Positions 55,060 through 63,179 of a DNA stretch of 64,000 bases are shown here, piece after piece. Position 1 is the first letter of the stretch; every line of letters starts with the position of its first letter. Origin of the DNA: Clostridiales bacterium. GTDB taxonomy: Bacteria; Bacillota; Clostridia; Saccharofermentanales; Saccharofermentanaceae. The notes below the pieces were generated by a model. The model saw only the letters and a program-made list of their open reading frames with translations, did no database searches and had not been told where the DNA came from. The position numbers and the translations under genes were made by a program. Location: assembly GCA_017615325.1 (NCBI GenBank), contig JAGAAI010000006.1, forward strand, positions 1-64,000. Direction: 5' to 3'.

Positions 55060-57429
55060 ATGAATGAATTCGTTCAAAAAACCGTGTCCTGCGCCTTGGC
55101 AGCTTCTATTCTCTTCACCGTTGCCGCAACAGGATGCACAAACAAGGACAAAAATGCCATCACTGACGAATCGGGTCTTGTCTTAAAAGGCAAGATGCCG
55201 GACAAACTCCCTGAGGGGATGTCATGGTACGACTTCGAAGAAAACAGCAAGATCTACGATTATCTGGAAGAAAAGACCGGAGGATACTTCCTGTCGGATA
55301 TCACATGGTTTGCTGACCGTACATGGGTCTTCCTTTCGGAAACAAAGCCGAGGCTTCCGGTATATCATGTAATGTCGTTTGATAAGGACTATAAGGAAGT
55401 CACGGATTTTGTCGTCACCAATCAATTCGGCGACAATATAAGCCTGGATAAAATGGTCTTAGGCGACCGTCTCTATATCGACGCTTTCGATTTTTCCACA
55501 CTCCGGCAATGCCTTTATCCGATAGATGAGAAAGATGGTTCTTTCTCTCCTGACAACAAGATCGAACTTCCCATGGATCTTTCGGGGGATCTCACACCGA
55601 ACAAATTCGCTTTTACCGGATCCGATATAGCTCTTCTCAAGGTGAATGACAGTTCCAGTATAGATGTCGTGGACCTTGCTTCCAGTAAGGTAAAACAAAA
55701 TGTACCCATAGACGATGTAACCTTGAAATACTATATCAAATACCCCGAGGGAATCATCAGCGCCGGCAGCAACAAGGTTATAGTATGGGGAACTACATCC
55801 TCAAACTATAATTTTGGTCAGACAAGATACTGCCTGATCGACCTTGAATCCGGCAATATCAGCGCACTTGATGAGATGGAATATATCAATGTCCCGCTTC
55901 GTAATCTTTCTTACTGCGCAGGACACCTCGTAACCGTTACGGACGGCGGTGTTTACGATATCGATACGGATGCCGGTACATGTAAGATGAGACTGTCTTT
56001 CAACTGCTCTCTGTGCAACAGATACCTTGCCAGCAATGCAGACCTCATATATGCAGACGAAGAACATCTTCTGTTCGACTACAGATCAAGATATGTAAAT
56101 GCAACACAGATCCCTTATTCTCTTTGCACTTTCACAAAGTCCGCGGAATACCCTGCAGCGGGCAGGAACATCCTAACGGTAGCTTCCACCGAAGAGCTGG
56201 ATTACACCATTGCAGAAGCCATAATGCACTTTAACAGGGAAAGCGATACTTCATATATACTTTTCGATAACCGCTACAAGGCAAACAGCAAGATCGACTA
56301 CGAGAATGTAGACAATACAGACCGCAAAGAGCAGAATACCCATAAATCCTATTCAGAAATATCAGACAAACTGACTATGGACATCCTGTCCGGAAATGGT
56401 CCTGATATTCTTATTACCAACGGCGGCAACGAGAGGCTGTCCAACAAGGACATCTTCTTAGATCTCAGCGATTATCTAAAGAACGAAAGCGGGATCAGCG
56501 AATCCGATTATTTCACGAACGCCATCGAAGCTTCCATGTTTGACGGGGCTCTATACCAGTTCCCCATAGGTTTTTATGTTGATGGTATTTTGGCTCCGGG
56601 CAAGGACGTGGACAACAAGAACGGATTAACTTTCGAAGAGTATAAAGCCATGGTGGATAAGATCTGCAACGGAGTGGATCCCTTATACGACCACCAGCTG
56701 TTATTCTCCAGATCAGAGATCGCAGCCAAGCTCTTCGCAAATTCCAGCGAGAAGTTCATCAAAGACAAAAAGATCGACGTGAACAACGATGAGTTCAAAG
56801 CTATCTTAGACTATTGTAAAGACCTTCCGGCCCAAAGTTATTACGAAGGCAAGGACGTCGATTCCGAATGGGAGAACCTCATGACCGCCAAGGAGAACAT
56901 GAAGGTCCAGCCTATTCCGGTCTATGGTTTTTTCGAGTTTGAGCAGTTTGCAGGCAAGTTCGATGACACCGTGATCTTAGGTTACCCTTCCGCTGACGGA
57001 AGGTCTGCCTCGATCGCATCCGAGATCGCTGTCTCCATCTTCTCAAACACCAAAGATGTTGATTCATGTAAGAAGTTCCTGAGCATCCTTCTGTCGGATG
57101 ATATCCAGATGTCCATGTTCATGAATATCCCTATCAACAAGAACTGCGCCCGCCAAATAGCTCTTAATGATATCGAAGAGACAAATAAGCATGTTGCCGA
57201 TAATGAAGGACAGAAATATGCCAAGACCGGAGAGGCACTTGACCCCGCCCTCGCCGACAGATATATAGAGCAGCTTTCTTCGGCAACGACATCCAGCTTT
57301 GTCTACCACAGCATCTCGATCATTATCTACGAAGAGATCCCGTCCTATCTTGAAGGACAGAAATCCTTCGAAGAAGTAGCCAAGGTCATAAACAACAGAG
57401 CACAGAAAGTATTGGATGAGAGAAACTGA
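55060..57429 (+). CDS. Large lipoprotein with C-terminal solute-binding domain
   Basis: 789 residues. Lipobox AATGC follows a signal peptide of about 25 residues. Residues about 60-360 are a beta-rich, probably propeller-like region without a clear family. From about 365 there is an extracellular solute-binding fold (AEAIMHFNRESDTSY, MDILSGNGPDILITNGG, YQFPIGFYVDGI, SRSEIAAKLFANSS). This is much longer than ordinary binding proteins (about 400-450 residues). No ABC permease is nearby. Inferred role: surface sensing or capture of a solute. GGAGG lies upstream of ATG 55060. The 253-bp gap before it holds a small CCGTG/CACGG hairpin but no element I recognise. Confidence 0.78.
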   Translation: MNEFVQKTVSCALAASILFTVAATGCTNKDKNAITDESGLVLKGKMPDKLPEGMSWYDFEENSKIYDYLEEKTGGYFLSDITWFADRTWVFLSETKPRLPVYHVMSFDKDYKEVTDFVVTNQFGDNISLDKMVLGDRLYIDAFDFSTLRQCLYPIDEKDGSFSPDNKIELPMDLSGDLTPNKFAFTGSDIALLKVNDSSSIDVVDLASSKVKQNVPIDDVTLKYYIKYPEGIISAGSNKVIVWGTTSSNYNFGQTRYCLIDLESGNISALDEMEYINVPLRNLSYCAGHLVTVTDGGVYDIDTDAGTCKMRLSFNCSLCNRYLASNADLIYADEEHLLFDYRSRYVNATQIPYSLCTFTKSAEYPAAGRNILTVASTEELDYTIAEAIMHFNRESDTSYILFDNRYKANSKIDYENVDNTDRKEQNTHKSYSEISDKLTMDILSGNGPDILITNGGNERLSNKDIFLDLSDYLKNESGISESDYFTNAIEASMFDGALYQFPIGFYVDGILAPGKDVDNKNGLTFEEYKAMVDKICNGVDPLYDHQLLFSRSEIAAKLFANSSEKFIKDKKIDVNNDEFKAILDYCKDLPAQSYYEGKDVDSEWENLMTAKENMKVQPIPVYGFFEFEQFAGKFDDTVILGYPSADGRSASIASEIAVSIFSNTKDVDSCKKFLSILLSDDIQMSMFMNIPINKNCARQIALNDIEETNKHVADNEGQKYAKTGEALDPALADRYIEQLSSATTSSFVYHSISIIIYEEIPSYLEGQKSFEEVAKVINNRAQKVLDERN

Positions 57430-57468
57430 TCCTATCTGCAATTGTTGGAAAGATCAACTAATATTATA

Positions 57469-57502
57469 GGGGCTGTCTCAAAGAATATTTTGAGACAGCC
57501 CC
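57469..57502. terminator. Strong bidirectional intrinsic terminator
   Basis: Perfect 14-bp stem GGGGCTGTCTCAAA / TTTGAGACAGCCCC with a 6-nt loop between the convergent lipoprotein and aquaporin genes. T-rich sequence follows on both strands. Its GGCTGTCTC core recurs at 11235-11259. Confidence 0.9.
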
Positions 57503-57529
57503 TGATCAGTTTTGAATTAACGAAAAGTA

Positions 57530-58213
57530 TTACTTCTTCTTCAATACCTTATAGCAAAGAGCTGCTAAAGCACCGCCTGCCAAAGGTCCTACGATGAATA
57601 CCCAGAGAACTGAGAGTGCATCTACACCTGCGAAGAGAGCAGGTCCAATGGAACGTGCAGGGTTGACTGATGTGCCTGTAAGGCCGATACCTAAGATATG
57701 GACCATAACAAGGGAGAAACCAATGATGATGCCTGCGAAAGAACCATGCTTAAAGTCTGCATCTGTAACACCTAAGATAACAAGAACGAAGATGAATGTC
57801 AGGATGATCTCAACAAGGAGACCTGCAAGAATGTTTCCGTTAACACCGCCAAGACCGTTAGAGCCTACGCCGCCTGTCTTATCCTCTACTCCGCCCAAAG
57901 CGAAGATAGCTTTGAGAACACCTGCACCTGCGATAGCGCCCAGGACCTGAGCACATACATAACCCCAAAAATCCTTCATGCTCATGCCGCCTGTAAGGAG
58001 TACGCCCAAAGACACGGCAGGATTGATGTGACAGCCTGAGATATTGCCGACACAATAAGCCATTCCTACGATAACAAGTCCGAAAGCAAAAGCCGTAAGG
58101 ATGTAGCCACAGCCTGACGCAGCATCACAGCCGACGAGCATAGCCGTACCGCAACCTATGAGGACCAAAGTGAAAGTTCCGATAAACTCGGCCAACAGTT
58201 TCTTGATGTCCAT
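57530..58213 (-). CDS. MIP-family aquaporin
   Basis: 227 residues with six membrane helices and both NPA half-helices: GCHINPAVSLG and GTSVNPARSIGP. The short loops and length resemble water-selective AqpZ more than GlpF, but solute choice cannot be settled by eye. No glycerol genes are adjacent. Monocistronic, facing the terminator at 57469-57502. Confidence 0.92.
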   Translation of the reverse strand: MDIKKLLAEFIGTFTLVLIGCGTAMLVGCDAASGCGYILTAFAFGLVIVGMAYCVGNISGCHINPAVSLGVLLTGGMSMKDFWGYVCAQVLGAIAGAGVLKAIFALGGVEDKTGGVGSNGLGGVNGNILAGLLVEIILTFIFVLVILGVTDADFKHGSFAGIIIGFSLVMVHILGIGLTGTSVNPARSIGPALFAGVDALSVLWVFIVGPLAGGALAALCYKVLKKK

Positions 58214-58347
58214 AAGAAAACCCTCTTTTCGAAAAGATTTCTGTTTATACTAACAGTTATCTCCATATTACACCAAAGGCGCAATATGGAGATTACACGT
58301 TAATGACAATAATCTTATCTGTTATTTAGGCAGGTTTACCTTCACGG

Positions 58348-60054
58348 TCAGTCGACCCAATGTCCCACATTCTGCAAAACATTCTTCTCAACACACCAGG
58401 CTCCGAATTTGGTAAAAAGATCATCTCCTGCGATCTTCTTTAACGAATCTGCATACGCCGTTACAATTTTCTTGTCATAAGTTCCGTATTGATCATTCGC
58501 TACCTTGTCTTCGATCAATCTGTCAACAAACTTACGATAAAAATCCTTTCCGACCTTCTCATGCAGATACTTAAAGAGATAAGATCCGTAAACGTATTCT
58601 GCACCGCGGTGCGCAGGAGAGAGCTCATTGTAATCGTCAATGAAGATCCTCTCAGCATTATCTGCATTAACTGCTTCCGGTACGCTATCATCCTCCCAGT
58701 TGTATGCATCTTTCGCCTCCGCGATTGACGGATATTTATCGGCTAAAGCATATATAACCGCTTCTTCCGTATATGTGGCTATACCTTCTGCCAGGATAGT
58801 TGTAAGAGTGCGGTTTCTTATAGTGATGGTATGCGTAATCTCGTGTGCGATCTCCACATAATCAACGCATCTGCCACGCAGATCAGGTCTGTTCTTATAG
58901 TAAGGCACATTCTCCCATGTCTCGTCTGAGATAAGTCCCCAAAGATATAATTTTGTATATTCGGCATCAGCACATGATATATAACCGGCGCCTTTTTCGT
59001 CAACATTAAGCAAGATCGGGATCTTCGTTCCTATGTCCCAGTCTTTCCAGGGATGTGGAATCTCGCCATTCTCATCAGCATCATATACCCACATATTCCC
59101 AAATTTATAATATGTGAAGGATTTAGGACAGGATGATATTCCAAGCTGATCTTCTATCTCATCAACTATAGCATCGAGATTGACCTTAAAATCACCGGGT
59201 AAAGTGAGTCCTTTTTCAAGAAAGAGAACATACTTATCAGACTCAAGGTAACAGTAGTCCTTTGAAGTGTATGTATGTTCTTTCACGCCATCCAGTTTGA
59301 TCTCTTCGTAAGGAGTCGTGTCCTTGCCGTTTGGAACAGGGCTCGGAGTTGCTGTTGCGGTAGGTTTGGCAGTAGGTTTTGCCACAGACTTGCCGTCATA
59401 TCTCCAGAGGAAGGTTACGATCTGCTTCCTCGTGCAGGTTCCCTTGGGATCGAATTTCTTGGTGCCGGATATACCTGTAGTTACTCCCTTATCCTTTGCC
59501 CAGAGGATCGCAGGATACATGTCCTTGCCGATGGATTTTTCCACATCAGTGAAAGGACTCTTCTTCTTGGAATAATTGCTGAATCCGGGCTTGCCTGCGT
59601 ATCTGTAAAGGAATGTAACTATATGTGCTCTGCTGCACTTGGTATTGGGACGGAAGGTGCCGTCAGAATATCCTGCAACTATCTTCTTCTCCGTTGCCCA
59701 GAGGATCGCCTTATACATCTCGGGGCGGTCTTTCTTGAACTTGGAATCTATATCAGAAAAAGCACTCTTGCCTGTCTTGGGCGAAGGCTTCCCTGCCAGC
59801 CTCCAGATGAAGGTTACAGCCTGGGCTCTGGTACATGCATCTTCAGGCGCGAACTTATCCGTATTCTTGATGCCTGTTGTAACACCCTTATCGACAGCCC
59901 AGTAGATCGCCTTGTAGCCGTCTGATGAAGGTTTAAGGTCAACATCTGAAAACTTTTTGCCTGAAGCTGATACCTGAGAAGGAGCGATCGCAAAGATCCC
60001 TCCTAACATTACCAATGTCAAAAGAAGAGTAAAAACTTTAAGATAGCGTCTCAT
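58348..60054 (-). CDS. SLH-anchored gluzincin-type metallopeptidase (copy 1)
   Basis: About 568 residues. Signal peptide (1-32), three SLH modules (about 35-220), a Pro/Thr-rich linker, then a peptidase domain with VEIAHEITHTITI (HExxH) and, about 18 residues later, AEGIATY with the third zinc ligand Glu. The N-terminal half is nearly identical to copy 2 at 60832-62502 while the peptidase half differs. It should be anchored on the wall and cleave proteins or peptides. ATG 60054 follows GGGGGGAG; a start at 60102 would span that site. Confidence 0.87.
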   Translation of the reverse strand: MRRYLKVFTLLLTLVMLGGIFAIAPSQVSASGKKFSDVDLKPSSDGYKAIYWAVDKGVTTGIKNTDKFAPEDACTRAQAVTFIWRLAGKPSPKTGKSAFSDIDSKFKKDRPEMYKAILWATEKKIVAGYSDGTFRPNTKCSRAHIVTFLYRYAGKPGFSNYSKKKSPFTDVEKSIGKDMYPAILWAKDKGVTTGISGTKKFDPKGTCTRKQIVTFLWRYDGKSVAKPTAKPTATATPSPVPNGKDTTPYEEIKLDGVKEHTYTSKDYCYLESDKYVLFLEKGLTLPGDFKVNLDAIVDEIEDQLGISSCPKSFTYYKFGNMWVYDADENGEIPHPWKDWDIGTKIPILLNVDEKGAGYISCADAEYTKLYLWGLISDETWENVPYYKNRPDLRGRCVDYVEIAHEITHTITIRNRTLTTILAEGIATYTEEAVIYALADKYPSIAEAKDAYNWEDDSVPEAVNADNAERIFIDDYNELSPAHRGAEYVYGSYLFKYLHEKVGKDFYRKFVDRLIEDKVANDQYGTYDKKIVTAYADSLKKIAGDDLFTKFGAWCVEKNVLQNVGHWVD

Positions 60055-60098
60055 GATCTCCCCCCAAAAAAATATGATCACCGGCGTCTTATCTGACG

Positions 60099-60827
60099 TC
60101 ATGCGTTTTTATTATCTCGAATAACACTTGGCGGGACAAGTCCCATTTTTTCACAAATAAATTCTTCAAATTTGTTATCATAGCCGACTGCAGTCTCAAA
60201 ATGCATACGTACTATCGTGTTGCCATCAATATAAACTCCATCATCATTGCTGTAGGAATAATCAGGATAACCATCTTCATACATCGGGAAAGTCGGGATC
60301 GAACTTAATGTATATCCTTCTTCCCTGATGATGTTTTCGGAAGCCCGGTGCTCAGTTACCTTTAACTTTAAGACATCGTAAACTCTTTTTGCTTTCTCTT
60401 CGTTTTCGAAAACAAAAACATAGGCATCACACTTGGACCAGTCTTCCTTCCTCTTATCTTTAGGCCCATAATCGTTCCATTTGACGGCAGCTGCTTCTAA
60501 GACATCGTTCTCATGCTCATCCCTTATATTTTTATAGTAACGGTAATAGAGATCTGAGGCAGATCCTCCTTTACATGTCAGGTAGATCTTTGAATTAGAG
60601 ACCTTGGAATTTACGTCAAATTCTTCAGCGTTGCGGGTGCTTTCCAGGCCATAGCCTGAGGCAGCAGATTCAAGTTTTAAGATCAAGGGATCAGAGCAGG
60701 TCTGATCAAGTGTCGTAAGCTCTGACTTATACGACTCATCCGAAGGATTAGACTTTATTCCGCCGCAGGCGCCTGACCCCATTAAGAGAATGCCGGAAAG
60801 AAGAATGCATATGATCTTTCTTGACAT
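60099..60827 (-). CDS. Lipoprotein between the two SLH-metallopeptidases
   Basis: 242 residues with lipobox SGAC after a typical signal. The rest is a mixed alpha/beta soluble domain with no family I recognise. The ATG lies 4 bp after the stop of the metallopeptidase upstream (GATTGATCAAATG), without a strong Shine-Dalgarno sequence, suggesting translational coupling. A start at 60866 would overlap the previous gene by 35 bp. The position between two peptidases suggests a helper, inhibitor or substrate role, which is inference only. Confidence 0.72.
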   Translation of the reverse strand: MSRKIICILLSGILLMGSGACGGIKSNPSDESYKSELTTLDQTCSDPLILKLESAASGYGLESTRNAEEFDVNSKVSNSKIYLTCKGGSASDLYYRYYKNIRDEHENDVLEAAAVKWNDYGPKDKRKEDWSKCDAYVFVFENEEKAKRVYDVLKLKVTEHRASENIIREEGYTLSSIPTFPMYEDGYPDYSYSNDDGVYIDGNTIVRMHFETAVGYDNKFEEFICEKMGLVPPSVIRDNKNA

Positions 60828-60831
60828 TTGA

Positions 60832-62502
60832 TCAATCAACTTTCTGAAGAACGTTCTTCTCAACACACCATGCTCCGAACTTAGTGAACAGATCTTTGCC
60901 GAAAACCTGCTTCAAAGTATCAGCATACTTTTTAACTGCTTCAGGATCATCGTAGTAGGTATTTATGTAAAGGTTATTAGCCTTTGCTTTATCTACGAAT
61001 TTCTTGAAGAAGCCTGTTCCATTCTTCTCACTAATATACTTGCAGAGATACTCGCCGTAGACATAATGAGCACAATCGTAATCGCCCTCGCATCCCCTAT
61101 AGTCCTCTAAAAAGATCCTTTCAGCATTTTGTGAATCAACTGATTCGGGAACCTTGTAATCCCAGGGATAACGGTTCTCCTTCACCTTGGCAAGAGACGG
61201 GTATTTTCCGGCAAGTCTGTCGATGACAGGATCAGGAGTATATTCAGCAATGCCCTCGCAGAGGATGTTTGTCAGTTTGGTATGTCTCATAGTGATAGTA
61301 TGAGTTAACTCGTGAACAGCCTCGGAATAATCGTAGTATGTGCCCCTGCGCCATTCATTATCTCTATATGAAGGCACGGAATTCCACAGATCATCGGGCA
61401 AGAGATAATAAGATACAAGAACAACAAAGTTGTCGCTTGCAATTGGTATCCTTCCCGCATCAGTACGGTCAGATACGATAAAGATCGGGATCTTTGTCCC
61501 TAAATACCAGTCGTTCCATGGATTAAAGCCGTCGTAGTAAACGGAATTATCCGGAACATTACCATATTCAAAATCCTTGGGAGCATATTCTAACTGAAGG
61601 AAATCTTCGAGTTCGTCGATTATCGCATCAAGATTGATCTTGAAATCTCCCGGGATCCTGACATCCTTATCCAGGAGCAGGACATATTTATCTGATTCTA
61701 AATAGCAGTAATCCGTAGTTACCAGGAAGTGATCAGCAACACCGTCAAGAGTGACCTTCTTATAAGGTGTCGTATCCTTGCCATTCGGAACGGGACTTGG
61801 AGTTGCCGTAGCTGTAGGTGTTGCCGTCGGTTTTGAAGCGCTCTTGCCGTCATATCTCCAGAGGAATGTCACTATCTGCTTTCTCGTGCAGGTCCCCTTG
61901 GGATCAAATTTCTTCGTGCCTGATATGCCTGTTGTTATACCCTTGTCCTTTGCCCAGAGGATTGCAGGATACATGTCCTTGCCTATCGATGTCTTTACAT
62001 CCGTGAAAGGACTCTTCTTTGCTGAATAGTTCTTAAAATCCGGCTTCCCTGCGTATCTGTAAAGGAATGTCACTATGTGAGCTCTTGAGCATTTTGTATT
62101 GGGACGGAAGGTGCCGTCAGAATATCCTGCTACTATCTTCTTCTCCGTTGCCCAGAGGATAGCCTTATACATCTCGGGGCGATCCTTCTTGAACTTGGAG
62201 TCTATATCCGAAAAAGAACTCTTGCCTGTCTTAGGCGAAGGTTTCCCTGCAAGTCTCCAGATAAAGGTTACCGCCTGGGATCTTGTACATGCATCTTCGG
62301 GTGCGAACTTGTCGGTATTCTTGATGCCTGTTGTTACACCCTTGTCAACAGCCCAGTAGATAGCCTTATATCCGTCTGATGACGGACTCAGTGTCACATC
62401 GGAAAACTTTTTGTCTGAAGCGGATACGGGTAAGATCGCAAAGATCCCACCGAACATTACCAATGCCAATAGAACAGTAAATACTTTAAGATAGCGTCTC
62501 AT
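60832..62502 (-). CDS. SLH-anchored gluzincin-type metallopeptidase (copy 2)
   Basis: 556 residues with the same layout as copy 1: signal peptide, three SLH modules, TPTATATPSPVP linker and a peptidase domain with EAVHELTHTITM (HExxH) and CEGIAEYT as the third ligand region. SLH parts of both copies differ at only a few residues, and the DNA is close to identical too, but the C-terminal domains have diverged, as expected for different substrates. GGGGGAT precedes ATG 62502. First gene of the three-gene unit. Confidence 0.88.
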   Translation of the reverse strand: MRRYLKVFTVLLALVMFGGIFAILPVSASDKKFSDVTLSPSSDGYKAIYWAVDKGVTTGIKNTDKFAPEDACTRSQAVTFIWRLAGKPSPKTGKSSFSDIDSKFKKDRPEMYKAILWATEKKIVAGYSDGTFRPNTKCSRAHIVTFLYRYAGKPDFKNYSAKKSPFTDVKTSIGKDMYPAILWAKDKGITTGISGTKKFDPKGTCTRKQIVTFLWRYDGKSASKPTATPTATATPSPVPNGKDTTPYKKVTLDGVADHFLVTTDYCYLESDKYVLLLDKDVRIPGDFKINLDAIIDELEDFLQLEYAPKDFEYGNVPDNSVYYDGFNPWNDWYLGTKIPIFIVSDRTDAGRIPIASDNFVVLVSYYLLPDDLWNSVPSYRDNEWRRGTYYDYSEAVHELTHTITMRHTKLTNILCEGIAEYTPDPVIDRLAGKYPSLAKVKENRYPWDYKVPESVDSQNAERIFLEDYRGCEGDYDCAHYVYGEYLCKYISEKNGTGFFKKFVDKAKANNLYINTYYDDPEAVKKYADTLKQVFGKDLFTKFGAWCVEKNVLQKVD

Positions 62503-62528
62503 AATCCCCCCAAATTAAATCAAAAAAA

Positions 62529-62813
62529 TCAAACCGCTAACGGAAAGGGTATTACATTATCTGGCTCATGCTGTCTTGCATTCCATATAGTCAATTTCAA
62601 CTGCATGTTCAACCAACTCTCTGCAGAAGTATTTGTCGCTTTGCTTATCCTTAAAGCCATTTCCGGACTTAGAGAAGCCTTCTCATTAACAAACTCGGAT
62701 AAAGTTTTACGACTTACACCAAGCATACGAGCTGCATCAGTTACAGAAAGATTTAAAGGTTTCATAACATCCTCAAGAAAAACACTTCCAGGATGAACAG
62801 GTCTTCTTTCCAT
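62529..62813 (-). CDS. higA: HigA-type antitoxin
   Basis: 94 residues, XRE helix-turn-helix of the HigA family: HPGSVFLEDVMKPLNLSVT, then AARMLGVSRKTLSEFVN and ESWLNMQLKLTIW. Binds and neutralises the HigB toxin and represses the operon. ATG 62813 follows GGGGAGAG; a longer start at 62894 would overlap the toxin gene. It is 14 bp after higB. Confidence 0.92.
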   Translation of the reverse strand: MERRPVHPGSVFLEDVMKPLNLSVTDAARMLGVSRKTLSEFVNEKASLSPEMALRISKATNTSAESWLNMQLKLTIWNARQHEPDNVIPFPLAV

Positions 62814-62827
62814 TTCTCTCCCCTTTC

Positions 62828-63106
62828 TTAATGATAGTCCTTGTAATCTACCAAGTAAGCGTCCTGTCCTACAAAATAAAATGTTACTCTCCAATTACCA
62901 TTTACGGTTACAGACCAAAAATCATTCTTATCACCTTTAAGTTCATGTAACCTGTATCCAGGCAAGTTCATATCTTGTGGGGAAACACAAGCATCTAACC
63001 TATCAAGTATCCTTGCCAATTTTGGCGCATGATCAGGCTGTATACCCTTTTGGGACCCGGTATAGAAAAAATCTTTTAATCCTTTGTGAGCAAATGACTT
63101 GATCAT
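62828..63106 (-). CDS. higB: HigB-type (RelE superfamily) toxin
   Basis: 92 residues from ATG 63106, which gives the usual HigB start MIKSFAHKGLKDFF. The rest has QPDHAPKLARILDRLDA, LHELKGDKNDFWSVTVNGNWRVTF and DYKDYH, matching ribosome-dependent mRNA interferases with the catalytic Arg/Tyr/His region. A start at 63145 is possible and has GGTGA upstream, but it would overlap the promoter. AT-rich compared with neighbours, suggesting transfer. Confidence 0.9.
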   Translation of the reverse strand: MIKSFAHKGLKDFFYTGSQKGIQPDHAPKLARILDRLDACVSPQDMNLPGYRLHELKGDKNDFWSVTVNGNWRVTFYFVGQDAYLVDYKDYH

Positions 63107-63112
63107 AGCAAC

Positions 63113-63141
63113 ATCGTAACCCATAACGTAGCAGGTGTCAA
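63113..63141 (-). promoter_or_regulatory. Promoter of higBA
   Basis: Minus strand TTGACA (63136-63141), 17-bp spacer, TACGAT (63113-63118). The predicted start, about 7 bases downstream, coincides with the A of ATG 63106, so the toxin mRNA may be leaderless. Confidence 0.55.
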
Positions 63142-63179
63142 CCATTGATCACCAAATAAATCAGGCATTTGTCAATAGA

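Noticed and set aside
62529..63141. Genomic island or prophage remnant around higBA
   Set aside because: Only the toxin-antitoxin pair is AT-rich; no integrase, att repeat or tRNA junction is nearby.
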